A DNA stretch of 64,000 nt, from positions 1 through 64,000 of the forward strand of contig NZ_VDFW01000024.1 of assembly GCF_006152065.1 (NCBI RefSeq), in the 5' to 3' direction. Position 1 is the stretch's first letter. The number at the start of each line of letters is the position of its first letter. Below, piece after piece: positions 53,631 through 63,600 of the stretch. A model generated the notes under the pieces. It made no database searches. It was given only the letters and a program-made list of their open reading frames with translations, and was not told the DNA's origin. The stretch is from Amycolatopsis alkalitolerans (GTDB lineage: Bacteria > Actinomycetota > Actinomycetes > Mycobacteriales > Pseudonocardiaceae). The position numbers and the translations under genes were made by a program.

Positions 53631-55151
53631 ATGGTGTCGGTCAGCAGCGTCGTCGAGCGCGTCGGCCCGACGCTGCTGCATGCCGTGTGGGTGCCGGAAT
53701 CCTGCCCCGCCGTCGCCGATGTGGTGATCGCCGAGCCGGGGGTGACCGCGTCGGTCGCGGCCGGGGATCTCGTGCTCGGCGTCGCGGCGGCGAGCGCCGA
53801 GGACGCGGCCGCGCTCGTTTCGCACAGTGCGGACCGCCAGGCAGCCGCGGTGCTGCTCAAGCCGCCGCTCGCGACGAAGGCGTCCGTGCGGCGTGCGGCG
53901 AAGGCGGCCGGAATCGCCCTCGTCCAGGTGCGGGCCGCGACGGCGTGGGCGCAGCTGGTCTGGCTGCTGCGGACCGTCCTCGACGCCGACGACCCGGTCG
54001 AGGACGGCGACTCGAGTTCGGGCGATCTGTTCCGGCTGGCCGACGTGGTGGCCTCGGTGGTCGACGCGCCGGTCACGATCGAGGACACGAACTCGCGGGT
54101 GCTCGCGTACTCCGCGCGGCAGGACCTCACCGATCCCGCGCGGGTGTCCACGATCATGGGCCGGGGCGTGCCCGGCGACGTGCTCGCGCGCTTCCGCTCG
54201 CGCGGGGTGTTCCGCGAACTTTCGCGCGGGCGGCAGACGGTTTTCGTGCCCGCGCAACGGGACGGCACGCTGCCGCGGCTCATCGTGCCGATCCGGATGG
54301 GCGGTGAATTGCTGGGCTCGATGTGGGCGGTGGTCGCCGGTCCGGTACCGGAGGAGCGGGCGGCGGCGTTCGCCGACACCGCCCCGATCGTGGCCCTGCA
54401 CCTGCTCCGCAGGCGCGCGCACGCGGACGCGCGGCGGCGGGCGTCCGCGGAGCTGCTGCGCGGGCTGCTCGACGGGAAAGTGGGGCCGCGTAAGGCGATC
54501 GCGGAACTCGAGCTCTCCGACGAGCCGCACCGGGTCGTCGTCGTGGACACCCCCGGCGGCGACCGCACGGACGGCGAGGGGCTGCGGCTGGCGCTGATCG
54601 AGCGGATCTCGCAGGGCATCGGGCCACGACCGGTCGCGGCGGAGCTCGGTGGGCTGCTGTACGCGATCGTGCCCGACGGCGAGTGGCCGGAGCTACGGAA
54701 GGCGCTGGCGGAGCTGAAGGCGCGGGTCGCGGCCGGCAGTCCGGTGGAAATCGCCGAGCTGACGCGTTCGCGGGCGGAAGCCGACGAGATGCTGGGACTG
54801 GTGCGGGCCGGGCTGCTGGAAGGCAACGTGGGCAGCTACGACGACGCGTGGACCGCTCTGGTGCTGCATCGCGCGGCGACGGCGGCCGGCAGCGCGCGGA
54901 TCTCGGAGCTGGGCCCGCTCGAAACGCTCCGGGAGCACGACGTGGCCAACCGCACGGAATACCTCGAGACGCTCTACGAATGGCTTCGCTTTCCCGGCGA
55001 TCCGCGGGCGGCGGCGAAGGCACTGCGGATCCACCCCAACACCTTCCGCTACCGCATCCGCCGGCTGCTCGAACTGGTGCCGCTCGATCTGGACGATCCG
55101 GATGTGCGGTTGGCCCTGATCACACAGCTCGTGGCGCTCAGGTGGTCGTGA
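53631..55151 (+). CDS. PucR/CdaR family transcriptional regulator
   Basis: A 506-residue regulator. The N-terminal part is a PucR-type sensory domain, the middle is GAF-like (about 130-270), and the C-terminal helix-turn-helix DPRAAAKALRIHPNTFRYRI then RRLLEL is the PucR signature. PucR proteins control purine and other nitrogen or carbon catabolic genes. It follows the flavin monooxygenase by 24 bp but may have its own promoter. No purine genes are near, so the target is unknown. Confidence 0.86.
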   Translation: MVSVSSVVERVGPTLLHAVWVPESCPAVADVVIAEPGVTASVAAGDLVLGVAAASAEDAAALVSHSADRQAAAVLLKPPLATKASVRRAAKAAGIALVQVRAATAWAQLVWLLRTVLDADDPVEDGDSSSGDLFRLADVVASVVDAPVTIEDTNSRVLAYSARQDLTDPARVSTIMGRGVPGDVLARFRSRGVFRELSRGRQTVFVPAQRDGTLPRLIVPIRMGGELLGSMWAVVAGPVPEERAAAFADTAPIVALHLLRRRAHADARRRASAELLRGLLDGKVGPRKAIAELELSDEPHRVVVVDTPGGDRTDGEGLRLALIERISQGIGPRPVAAELGGLLYAIVPDGEWPELRKALAELKARVAAGSPVEIAELTRSRAEADEMLGLVRAGLLEGNVGSYDDAWTALVLHRAATAAGSARISELGPLETLREHDVANRTEYLETLYEWLRFPGDPRAAAKALRIHPNTFRYRIRRLLELVPLDLDDPDVRLALITQLVALRWS

Positions 55152-55170
55152 GCGCGACTACGCTGGGGCG

Positions 55171-55887
55171 ATGTTTTCCGGAGCCGTGACACAGCTGCAC
55201 CGCTGGCCGGTCAAGTCGTTGCGGGGCGAACAGGTCGGGGCCGCCCGGTTCGACGACCGCGGGATGGCGGGCGACCGCGCGCACGCGCTGATCGACCTCC
55301 GCCCGAAGCGCGCGGGAAACGTGCTCACGGTCCGGCAGAACCAGGAACTGCTGTCGTGGCGCAGCACCTACCGCGGTGCGCCGGAGGAACCGCCGATCCT
55401 GCACGCCCCCGACGGCACCGTATGGTCGTGGACCGATCCGGCGCTGCCGACCGCGCTCGGCGAATCCCTTGGTGTGCCGCTGGAACTGCGCACCGCCGAC
55501 GGCGGGCAGGACCGCGGGCCGACCGTGCTCGTGACCATCGAAGCCTCCCGCGCCGCGCTCGCGAACGAACTGGGCGCGCCCGTCGAACTGGCCCGGTTCC
55601 GCCCGAACCTGCACCTGGAACTCGACGCCCCCGCGTTCGCGGAGGAAGGCTGGGGCGCGGGCACGACGCTCACCGTGGGCGAGGTGATCCTGGAGGCGAC
55701 CGGGCCGAACTCCGGGCCGTGTATCCGGTGCGCGGTGCCCAGCTGGGATCCGGCGGGCCGGCAACGCTGGCCGAAGCTGCAGGCGTGGCTGATCGAGCAG
55801 CACGAGAACAAGTTCGGCCTGATCATGCGCGTGACCCGGCCCGGCACCGTCCGCGCCGGTGACCCCGTATGGGCGCAGCCGCTATAG
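55171..55887 (+). CDS. MOSC domain protein (mARC/YcbX-like)
   Basis: A 238-residue protein with an N-terminal MOSC beta-barrel domain (VTQLHRWPVKSLRGEQVGAA) and the MOSC domain proper, including FRPNLHLE and the conserved Cys pair in GPNSGPCIRCAVPSWDP. One of these cysteines is the probable molybdenum ligand. Members reduce N-hydroxylated compounds using molybdenum cofactor and an electron donor. It converges on the quinone-reductase-type gene with a 6-bp overlap. Confidence 0.87.
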   Translation: MFSGAVTQLHRWPVKSLRGEQVGAARFDDRGMAGDRAHALIDLRPKRAGNVLTVRQNQELLSWRSTYRGAPEEPPILHAPDGTVWSWTDPALPTALGESLGVPLELRTADGGQDRGPTVLVTIEASRAALANELGAPVELARFRPNLHLELDAPAFAEEGWGAGTTLTVGEVILEATGPNSGPCIRCAVPSWDPAGRQRWPKLQAWLIEQHENKFGLIMRVTRPGTVRAGDPVWAQPL

Positions 55888-56826
55888 CACCAGCAGCGTT
55901 TTCCCGATCGTGGCGCGGGTTTCGATCGCCCGGTGCGCGCCGGCGGCGTCCCCGAGCGGGAATCGCTGGCCGATCACCGGCCGCAGGTGCCCGGCGGCGC
56001 CGTCCTCCAGCGCGCTTTCGGTGAAGGCACGCAGATCGTCCGGGGTACCGCCGGCACCGCGGCGGATCTCCACCCCGCGGGCGGCCGCGTCCTCGTCGGA
56101 GACCGGGGCCCACGCGCCGCTCGCGAGGCCGTAGACGACCATCCGGCCGCCGGGCGCCAGCAGCGAGAACGCGGTCGCGCCGAGTTCGCCCCCCACCCCA
56201 TCGAAGACGACGTCGACCCGGCCCACCTTCTCCGCCCAGCCCGGGACCGAATAGTCGACCGCGCGATCCGCGCCCAATTCGGCGGCCGCCGCGACCTTGT
56301 GCGGCCCTCCCGCGGCGGCGATCACCGTCGCCCCGGCCCGCTTCGCAAGCTGCACGAGGAGGCTGCCGACCCCGCCCGCGGCAGCCTCCACGAGAACCCG
56401 TTGCCCGGGCTCGACGGCTGCCGTCGTGATGAGCGCCTTCGCGGTCCGCCCATCGGCCAGCAGGGCGACGGCGGCGTCGAGCGCGAGCCCGTCCGGCACG
56501 ACCAGCGGTGCGGCGGCGGGGACGACGACCTTCTCGGCGTAGCCGCCGGTCCCGCCCGTGGCGGTCACCACCTGCCGCCCCACGAGATCCCCGTCGACCC
56601 CCTCGCCGACGGCGGTCACGACGCCGCCCACCCCGTTACCGGGGATGACCGGCGGCTCGACGCCGAACGGGTTCATGCCGCCGGCGCGGAACTGCGTCTC
56701 GACGAAGGTGATGTTGGCGAACGCGACGGCGACGAGCGCCTGGCCGGGCCCCGGCACCGGATCGGGCGCTTCCCCGGGCCGCAGGACTCCGGGCCCGCCG
56801 AACTCGGTCAACCACACGGCTCTCAT
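55882..56826 (-). CDS. MDR family quinone oxidoreductase
   Basis: A 314-residue zinc-free medium-chain reductase. MRAVWLTEFGGPGVLRPGE starts the catalytic domain; the NADPH motif is LVEAAAGGVGSLLVQLAKRAG (given in part: AAAGGVGSLLVQLA), and the zinc-binding cysteines of alcohol dehydrogenases are absent. It reduces quinones or enones. ATG 56826 with GGGTGG upstream is preferred over ATG 56841. It is divergent from alanine dehydrogenase. Confidence 0.88.
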   Translation of the reverse strand: MRAVWLTEFGGPGVLRPGEAPDPVPGPGQALVAVAFANITFVETQFRAGGMNPFGVEPPVIPGNGVGGVVTAVGEGVDGDLVGRQVVTATGGTGGYAEKVVVPAAAPLVVPDGLALDAAVALLADGRTAKALITTAAVEPGQRVLVEAAAGGVGSLLVQLAKRAGATVIAAAGGPHKVAAAAELGADRAVDYSVPGWAEKVGRVDVVFDGVGGELGATAFSLLAPGGRMVVYGLASGAWAPVSDEDAAARGVEIRRGAGGTPDDLRAFTESALEDGAAGHLRPVIGQRFPLGDAAGAHRAIETRATIGKTLLVL

Positions 56827-56983
56827 GCGGCCACCCTGCATGCTCCAGTTAGGTGGAGGTCAATGCGCTGTCGTGCGGGAACCATCGACCGGCGGGAGGA
56901 TTGTCGTGGGCGGACGATGACACCGCCATCCGGGTGGATCACCGTAGTCATTACGACGCCCCACGAGCGATCAGGAGGACCCC

Positions 56984-58099
56984 GTGCGTATCGCCGTCCC
57001 GCGTGAGATCAAGAAGCACGAGTACCGGGTGGCGGTGACGCCCGCCGGCGTGCACGAACTGACCCGTCGCGGCCACCAGGTCTTCATCGAGACCGGGGCG
57101 GGCTCCGGCTCGGCCATCAGCGACGACGACTACACCGCAGCGGGCGCCAAGATCCTCGCGAAGGCGGACGACGTGTGGGCCGAAGGCGACCTGATCCTGA
57201 AGGTGAAGGAACCGGTCGCCGCGGAGTATCCGCGACTGCGGCGCGACCAGGTCCTGTTCACCTACCTGCATCTGGCCGCCGACCGCGCGCTCACCGAAGC
57301 CCTGCTCGAAGCGGGCACCACCGCGATCGCCTACGAAACCGTGCAAACCGCCACCGGCGCCCTTCCCCTGCTGGCCCCGATGTCGGAAGTCGCCGGCCGC
57401 CTGGCACCGCAGGTCGGTGCCCACGCTCTGCTGAAGCCCTCGGGCGGGCGCGGCGTGCTCCCCGGCGGCGTGCCCGGCGTGCGCCCGGCGAAGGTGGTCG
57501 TGATCGGCGGCGGTGTCGCGGGGCTCAACGCCGCGCGGATCGCGGTGGGCCTGGGATCCGATGTGGAGATCCTCGACACCAATGTGGACCGTCTACGCCA
57601 GATCGATCACGAGTTCAACGGCCGGATCAAGACGGTGGCCTCGACCACACTGGCCATCGAAGAAGCCGTGCTGGCCGCGGATCTGGTGATCGGCGCCGTT
57701 CTCATTCCCGGTGCCAAGGCCCCCAAGCTGGTCTCCAACGACCTCGTCTCGCGGATGAAGCCGGGCTCGGTCCTGGTCGACATCGCCATCGACCAGGGCG
57801 GCTGTTTCGCCGACTCCCGTCCCACCACTCACGACGACCCGACATACCAGGTCCACGACTCGGTCTTCTACTGCGTAGCGAACATGCCAGGCGCCGTCCC
57901 CACCACAAGCACCCAAGCCTTGACCAACGTCACGCTCCCCTACGCGGTCGCCCTGGCAGACAAGGGCTGGCACGCCGCCCTGACAACCGACGCCACTCTC
58001 GCCAACGGCTTGAACACCCACCAAGGCGCCCTGACCAACGCCCCGGTCTCCGCCGCCCACACCCTCCCCCACACCCCCCTGCAAGACCTCCTCCCCTAA
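56984..58099 (+). CDS. ald: Alanine dehydrogenase
   Basis: A 371-residue NAD-dependent alanine dehydrogenase, converting L-alanine to pyruvate and ammonia. MRIAVPREIKKHEYRVAVTP with the substrate Arg, the Lys in LILKVKEPVAAEY, the His in FTYLHLAADRAL, and the cofactor motif VVIGGGVAGLNAARIAVGLG all match the family. The GTG start has AGGAGG upstream. The last 40 residues are Thr/Pro-rich but of usual length. It likely links alanine to carbon and nitrogen supply. Confidence 0.95.
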   Translation: MRIAVPREIKKHEYRVAVTPAGVHELTRRGHQVFIETGAGSGSAISDDDYTAAGAKILAKADDVWAEGDLILKVKEPVAAEYPRLRRDQVLFTYLHLAADRALTEALLEAGTTAIAYETVQTATGALPLLAPMSEVAGRLAPQVGAHALLKPSGGRGVLPGGVPGVRPAKVVVIGGGVAGLNAARIAVGLGSDVEILDTNVDRLRQIDHEFNGRIKTVASTTLAIEEAVLAADLVIGAVLIPGAKAPKLVSNDLVSRMKPGSVLVDIAIDQGGCFADSRPTTHDDPTYQVHDSVFYCVANMPGAVPTTSTQALTNVTLPYAVALADKGWHAALTTDATLANGLNTHQGALTNAPVSAAHTLPHTPLQDLLP

Positions 58100-58173
58100 C
58101 CCCGTACAACAAGAACACCTCCCGCACGCACACCGCATTCCCGCACACACACCGCAGCACGCCCCCGGATCCG

Positions 58174-58377
58174 GCCCCGCGGATGGGGGTCCGGGGGCAA
58201 GCCCCCGGGCGGGGTTTGGGGGTCGCACCCCCAAAAAACACGCTGCGTTGAGCCCCTCAGGGAAGCGGCGGCAAAGCCCCGCGGATGGGGGTCCGGGGGC
58301 AAGCCCCCGGGCGGGGTTTGGGGGTCGCACCCCCAAAAAACACGCTGCGTTGAGCCCCTCAGGGAAGCGGCGGCAAA
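58174..58377. repeat. 102-bp direct tandem repeat, two copies
   Basis: Positions 58174-58275 and 58276-58377 are identical by eye, and 8-9 bases of a third copy follow. Each copy contains two GC-rich hairpins, CCGGGGGC-AA-GCCCCCGG and TTTGGGGGT-CGC-ACCCCCAAA, followed by an A-run. Such GC hairpins occur in actinomycete intergenic repeats. Exact tandem duplication suggests a recent slippage or recombination event. Confidence 0.9.
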
Positions 58378-58392
58378 GGCCCCGCGAACAGG

Positions 58393-58437
58393 GGCGGCCC
58401 GCTCAACCAGCCTGGGGGTCACTGGGAGCGGGCCGCC
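58393..58437 (+). terminator. Hairpin, probable terminator after alanine dehydrogenase
   Basis: GGCGGCCCGCTC (58393-58404) pairs perfectly with GAGCGGGCCGCC (58426-58437) around a 21-nt loop, followed by ACCTTCTAGCTT. It may end transcription coming through the repeat region. Confidence 0.55.
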
Positions 58438-58636
58438 ACCTTCTAGCTTAGGTGGTCCTGGCCGAGTTCGCTGCACGGGGTTCTGGTTTTGTCGAAATAC
58501 TTCTTCACCTGCCCGTACGGGACGTCGTGATTCACCGACCGAGTGGCTGTTTACCCCTTCCTGCCCCATGGCGACCGTGGATGAGGCAGGATGTCGCCTG
58601 CCGAGTTCACCCGTTCGCCGGATCAAGGGGGCAGTG

Positions 58637-59686
58637 ATGCAGAACGACGGCAGCGGCCGGATCGTCGTGCACGGTTTGAGCAAGACGTTCGGCCAGGTCG
58701 CGGCTGTGCAGAACCTGAGCTTCGTGGTGGAACCGGGTTCGGTGACGGGATTCCTCGGTCCGAACGGCGCGGGGAAGACGACCACCTTGCGGATGGTCCT
58801 GGGTCTGGTGACGCCGACGGCCGGGGTCACGACGATCAGCGGGCTGCCGTACGAGCAGCTGGGAAATCCGGCGCGGATCGTGGGCGCGGTGCTGGAGAAC
58901 GAGGGGTTCCATCCGAAACGGACGGCGCGTAATCACCTGCGGGTGTACGCGGCGGCGATCGGGATGCCGGATCAGCGCGCGGACGAGGTGCTGGCGCTGG
59001 TGGGCCTTTCGGGTGCGGCGAACCGGAAGCCGGGCGAGTTCTCGCTGGGCATGCGGCAGCGGCTGGCGCTGGCGACGGCCTTGCTGGGCAACCCGCAGGT
59101 GCTGGTGCTGGACGAACCGGCGAACGGTCTCGACCCCGAAGGAATCCTTTGGCTGCGCAACTTTTTGCGTGCCTACGCACGTGAGGGCCGGACGGTGCTC
59201 GTGTCGAGCCATCTGCTGTCCGAAGTGGAGCAGACGATCGACCAGGTGGTGATCATCAGCCACGGGGTGACGCGGTACTACGGCTCGCTCGAGCAGTTGC
59301 GCGCGAGCCGGCAGTCGCGGGTGCTGGTGCAGTCGGGCGATCCGAACGCGCTCGCGAATGCCTTGCGGGAAGGCGGGTTCACGCAGCTGGAGATGGCGCC
59401 GGACGGCCGGGTCGTGGTGCTGGGCGCGACGCGGCAGCAGATCGGCGATCTGGTCGCGAAGTCCGGGCTCGCGGTGTACGGCATGGAAGAGGATCGCGCG
59501 GATCTGGAGAAGCTGTTCTTCCAGCTGACCAACGGGCAGTACTCGGGCGCGCCGTACCAGGCGCAGCAGCATTATCCGCCGCCCCCGCCGGGTGGCGGGT
59601 GGGGTCCGCCGCCGCAGTACCAGTCACCGCCGGGCGGGTATCCGCAGCAGCAGGGGCCGTACCAGGGTTGGGGAGGGCAGCGCTGA
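58637..59686 (+). CDS. ABC transporter ATP-binding protein
   Basis: A 349-residue ATPase. Walker A GFLGPNGAGKTTTLRM, signature FSLGMRQRLALATAL, Walker B VLVLDEPANGLDPEG and switch His in VSSHLLSEVE are intact. The core is about 305 residues; a Pro/Gly/Gln/Tyr-rich low-complexity tail of about 45 residues follows (HYPPPPPGGGWGPPPQY). The ATG has AGGGGG upstream; a GTG one codon earlier is possible. Its stop overlaps the permease start as TGATG. It belongs to the NatA/DrrA-like export group. Substrate unknown. Confidence 0.92.
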   Translation: MQNDGSGRIVVHGLSKTFGQVAAVQNLSFVVEPGSVTGFLGPNGAGKTTTLRMVLGLVTPTAGVTTISGLPYEQLGNPARIVGAVLENEGFHPKRTARNHLRVYAAAIGMPDQRADEVLALVGLSGAANRKPGEFSLGMRQRLALATALLGNPQVLVLDEPANGLDPEGILWLRNFLRAYAREGRTVLVSSHLLSEVEQTIDQVVIISHGVTRYYGSLEQLRASRQSRVLVQSGDPNALANALREGGFTQLEMAPDGRVVVLGATRQQIGDLVAKSGLAVYGMEEDRADLEKLFFQLTNGQYSGAPYQAQQHYPPPPPGGGWGPPPQYQSPPGGYPQQQGPYQGWGGQR

Positions 59687-60570
59687 TGGGCCGGTTGCTC
59701 GTCGCGGAGTTCCGCAAGACGCTCACCACGAAGAGCTGGTGGGGGCTGATGATCCCGGCGGTGGTGCTGGCCTTCGGGTTCGCGCTCGGCTGGGGTGCGT
59801 TCGCCAACGAGGTGGGCGACGTGCTCACGAGCAGTCAGACGCAGACGATCGCGCGGGCGCTGGGCATCGAGACCGGCAACCTGCCGATGGGCCTGCTGGC
59901 GATCGCGCACGGGATCAACATCGGGCTGACCTTCCCGGTGATCTTCGGGGTGTTCGCGCTGGCAGGCGAGTACAGCAAGAAGACGATCACCACGACGTTC
60001 CTCACGGCCCCGAACCGGGTGTCGGTGCTGACCGCGAAGATGATCACCTACATCGTCTGGGGCGCGATCTACGGGATCGTGCTGGCCGCGGTGTCGAGCC
60101 TGGGCATCCTGATCACGGTCGACGGTTCGCGGCTGCCGACCGGCGGCCAGTGGATCGGCGTGCTCGGCGCGAGCATGCTGGCCGGGGTGCTGGCGACGCT
60201 GTTCGGCATCGGGGTCGGGGCGATGTGGAACAGCGTGGTCGGCAGTGTGGTCACGCTGGTGATCTACCTGCTGATCATCGAGAACGTGCTGGTCCTGCTG
60301 TTCTACGGGCTGTGGCGGATCGACTGGCTGGGCGCGGTGCTGCCCAACGGCACGATGAACGGGATCGTGGGGGCGATCGGGGCGCAGGCCTTCGGCGCGT
60401 CCGGGGTGAAGGTGCCGGGTCTCGACAAGGAGACGCAGTGGACGCTGCAGTACGTCGCGGGCGCGCCCGGCGCGGTCTCGTGGTGGGCGTCGGCGCTCGT
60501 CTTCCTGGCCTGGACCGCGGTCTTCTTCGCCGGCGGATGGGCCGCCAACCAGCGCCGCGACATCACGTAG
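59686..60570 (+). CDS. ABC transporter permease (ABC-2 type)
   Basis: A 294-residue membrane protein with about six hydrophobic helices (AVVLAFGFALGWGAF, LTFPVIFGVFALAGEY, WGAIYGIVLAAVSSLGILI and others). It starts MGRLLVAEFRKTLTTKSWWG, the usual ABC-2 opening. It pairs with the upstream ATPase through overlapping stop and start. The pair resembles exporters of the NatAB or bacitracin/drug type. Substrate unknown. Confidence 0.9.
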   Translation: MGRLLVAEFRKTLTTKSWWGLMIPAVVLAFGFALGWGAFANEVGDVLTSSQTQTIARALGIETGNLPMGLLAIAHGINIGLTFPVIFGVFALAGEYSKKTITTTFLTAPNRVSVLTAKMITYIVWGAIYGIVLAAVSSLGILITVDGSRLPTGGQWIGVLGASMLAGVLATLFGIGVGAMWNSVVGSVVTLVIYLLIIENVLVLLFYGLWRIDWLGAVLPNGTMNGIVGAIGAQAFGASGVKVPGLDKETQWTLQYVAGAPGAVSWWASALVFLAWTAVFFAGGWAANQRRDIT

Positions 60571-60669
60571 CGGCTTTTGCAGCGGCGGAGCCGCTTGCGG
60601 TGGGCCGTCAACCGGCACCGCCACGCAAATCACCGCACAGTGTTCTCCGACGCGCATAGTCTGGAGCGT

Positions 60670-63600
60670 GTGACCGCTCCTGCTCCCACCACCGCTGAAC
60701 CGCAGACCGGCTGGATCCGCAGACTCGCCGCCGCCTGCTGGCGGCATCCCTGGCTCGTCGTGCTGTCGCTCGCCGCGGCGGTCGTCAGTGTCGGCTTCCA
60801 GGCCGTCAGCCCGCTGCTGGTGAGGGTCGCGGTGGACGACGCGGTCGGCGGCCGCACCGCCGGCCTCGGCCTGCTGGCCGGCGGGCTGGTCGGGGTGCAG
60901 GTGCTCATGTTCGGGACCGCGTTCATCCGCCGGTACGTCGGCGGGCGGCTGGCCCTGGACGTGCAGCACGACTTGCGGCAGGCGGTGTTCGGCGCGGTGT
61001 CGCGTTTGGACGGCGGGAAGCAGGACTCGCTGCGCACCGGCCAGGTCGTCTCGCGGGCGATCACCGATCTGCAACTGGTCGTGTCGCTGCTGATGATGAC
61101 GCCGATGTCGGCCGGATCGGTCGTGTTCGCCGTGTTCTCGCTCGCCGCGATGCTGTGGATGTCACCGGGGTTGACGCTGATCGCCCTGATCGTCGTGCCG
61201 GCGGTCGCGATCGTCGTCGGCGCGTCCCGCAAGCGGTTGTTCCCCGCCACGTGGTCCGCGCAGCAGCGTGCCGCGGACCTCGCGCAGCACGTCGAGGAGA
61301 CGGTGACCGGCGTTCGCGTGGTCAAGGGCTTCGGGCAGGAGGCGCGAGAGGTCGCGCGGCTGGAGAAGACCGCGAGGAAGCTGTTCGCCGAACGCCTCCG
61401 CGCGGCCCGGCTGTCGGCCGTACCGACTGCGACCACCTCGGCGCTGCCCGCGGCCGGCCAGGTCGCCGTACTCGCCTTCGGCGGGATCCTCGCCCTTCGC
61501 GGCGACGTGAGCCTCGGCACGTTCCTCGCGTTCGCCAGCTACGTGTCGGGCCTGATCGGTCCGGCGCGGATGCTTTCCTCGATGGTGGTGCAGGCGCAGC
61601 TCACACGCGCGGGCGCGGACCGGGTGTATGAGCTGATCGACGCGCAGCCCGAAGTCCGTGACAAGCCGGACGCTCGCCCGTTGCCCGAGGGTCCGCTCGG
61701 CATCCGGCTCGACGGCGTGAGGTTCGGCTACACGCGGTCCGAACCGGTGCTCGACGGGCTCTCGCTCGAGGCGAAACCGGGCGAGACGCTGGCCCTCGTC
61801 GGCACCGCCGGTTCGGGCAAGTCGACGATTTCCCTGCTGCTGCCCCGGTTCTACGACGTGCACTCGGGCTCGGTAGGCCTCGGCGGCGTCGACGTGCGCG
61901 ACTTGCACCTCGCCGACCTGCGGAAGGCGATCGGCGTGGTGTTCGAGGAGGCGTTCCTGTTCTCGACGTCGATCCGCGAGAACATCGCCTACGGCCGCCC
62001 GGACGCGAGCGACGACGAGGTCTACGCCGCCGCGAAGGCGGCCGAGGCGCACGATTTCATCAGGCAACTGCCCGAGGGCTACGAAACGCTCGTCGGCGAA
62101 CGCGGGCTGACGCTGTCGGGCGGTCAGCGGCAGCGGCTGGGGCTGGCCCGCGCGCTGCTGACCGATCCGCGCGTGCTGATCCTCGACGACGCGACCTCGG
62201 CCGTCGACACGGTGACCGAGGCCGCGATCCACGACACCCTGCGCGCGGTCACCGCGAGCCGGACCACGCTGCTCATCGCGCACCGCAAGTCGACGCTCGC
62301 ACTGGCCGACCGGATCGCCGTCCTCGACGCGGGCCGGGTGGTCGACGTGGGCACGGCCGCGGAGCTGGAAGAACGCTGCGAGCTGTACCGCGAACTCGTG
62401 GCCGGGCCCGGTGAGGGCGTCGAGCAGAAGCACCGCCCCGAATGCGCGGTCCGGCCCGAAACCGGGGTCACGCCGCAGCTGTGGCCGGAGGTCGCCGATC
62501 AGGACGACGCGGGACAACTCGCGGACTCCGCCCAGCAGCGAGGGGCCGCCGCGGGCGGGGGGATGGCCGGGATGCGGGGCGCGTTCGACGTGCCGCCGAC
62601 CGAAGAGCTCATCGAGGGGGTGCGCAGGCTGCCGCCGGCCAATGACGTGCCGGCGCTGACGGAGACGGACGTCACCGAACCGGATCCGAGGTTCAGCCTC
62701 GGGCGGATGCTGCGGCCGGTGCGGCTGCTGCTGACCACGGTGATCCTGCTGGTCGGGCTGGACGCGGCGGCGACGATCGCGCTGCCCGCGCTGTACCAGT
62801 ACGGGGTCGACCACGGGGTGCGGCCCGGGGTCGAGTCGGTCGTGTGGTTCATCGCCGCGGCCGGTGCGCTGATCGTCGCGATGGACTGGTTCGTGATCCG
62901 CGCGCAGACGAAGCTCACCGCGCGCGCCGGGGAGACGGTGCTCTACTCGCTGCGGGTGCGCAGCTACGCGCATCTGCAGCGGCTCGGGCTCGACTACTAC
63001 GAGCGCGAACTGTCCGGCAAGATCATGACGCGGATGACCACCGACGTCGACGCGCTCTCGACGTTCCTGCAGACCGGGGTCGCGCAGGCGGTGATCAGCG
63101 CGCTCACCCTGGTCGGTATCTCGGCGGCGCTGCTGGTCACCGACCCGTCCCTGGGTCTGTATGCGCTTTCCGTGCTGCCGGTGCTGATCGTCGCGACCGT
63201 GATCTTCCGCAGGCTGGCCACCGCCGCGTACAACGAGGCGCGCGAGCGGGTGAGCGTGGTCAACGCCGATATGCAGGAGAACGTCAGCGGTCTGCGGGTC
63301 GCCCAGGCCTACAGCCGCGAGGAGCGTTCGGCCTCCGACTTCGCCTCCCGCAGCGACGCCTACCGCCGCTCGCGGCTGCGGGCGCAGCGATATGTCGCGA
63401 CGTACTTTCCTTTCGTGACAATGCTTTCCGGGGTCGCCGAGGCGGTCGTGCTGGTGATCGGCGCGAACCGGGTCGCGGCCGGTACGCTGGAAGTCGGTGT
63501 GCTGCTCGGATTCCTGCTGTACCTCAACCTGTTCTTCTCGCCGATCCAGCAGCTCTCGTCGGTATTCGACGGGTACCAGCAGGCGAAGGTCGGGCTGCAC

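Larger units (their letters stand above)
58100..58636. other. Intergenic region with tandem repeat and hairpin
   Basis: 537 bp without a gene between alanine dehydrogenase and the ABC transporter. It holds a 102-bp tandem repeat (58174-58377), a terminator-like hairpin (58393-58437) and the promoter side of the ABC genes. Frames open here are low-complexity and have no ribosome binding site. Confidence 0.7.

Noticed and set aside
59572-63600. Very long open frames on the minus strand opposite the ABC transporter genes
   Set aside because: They mirror high-GC coding sequence, are rich in Arg, Pro and Gly, and match no family; the plus-strand frames carry all ABC motifs.
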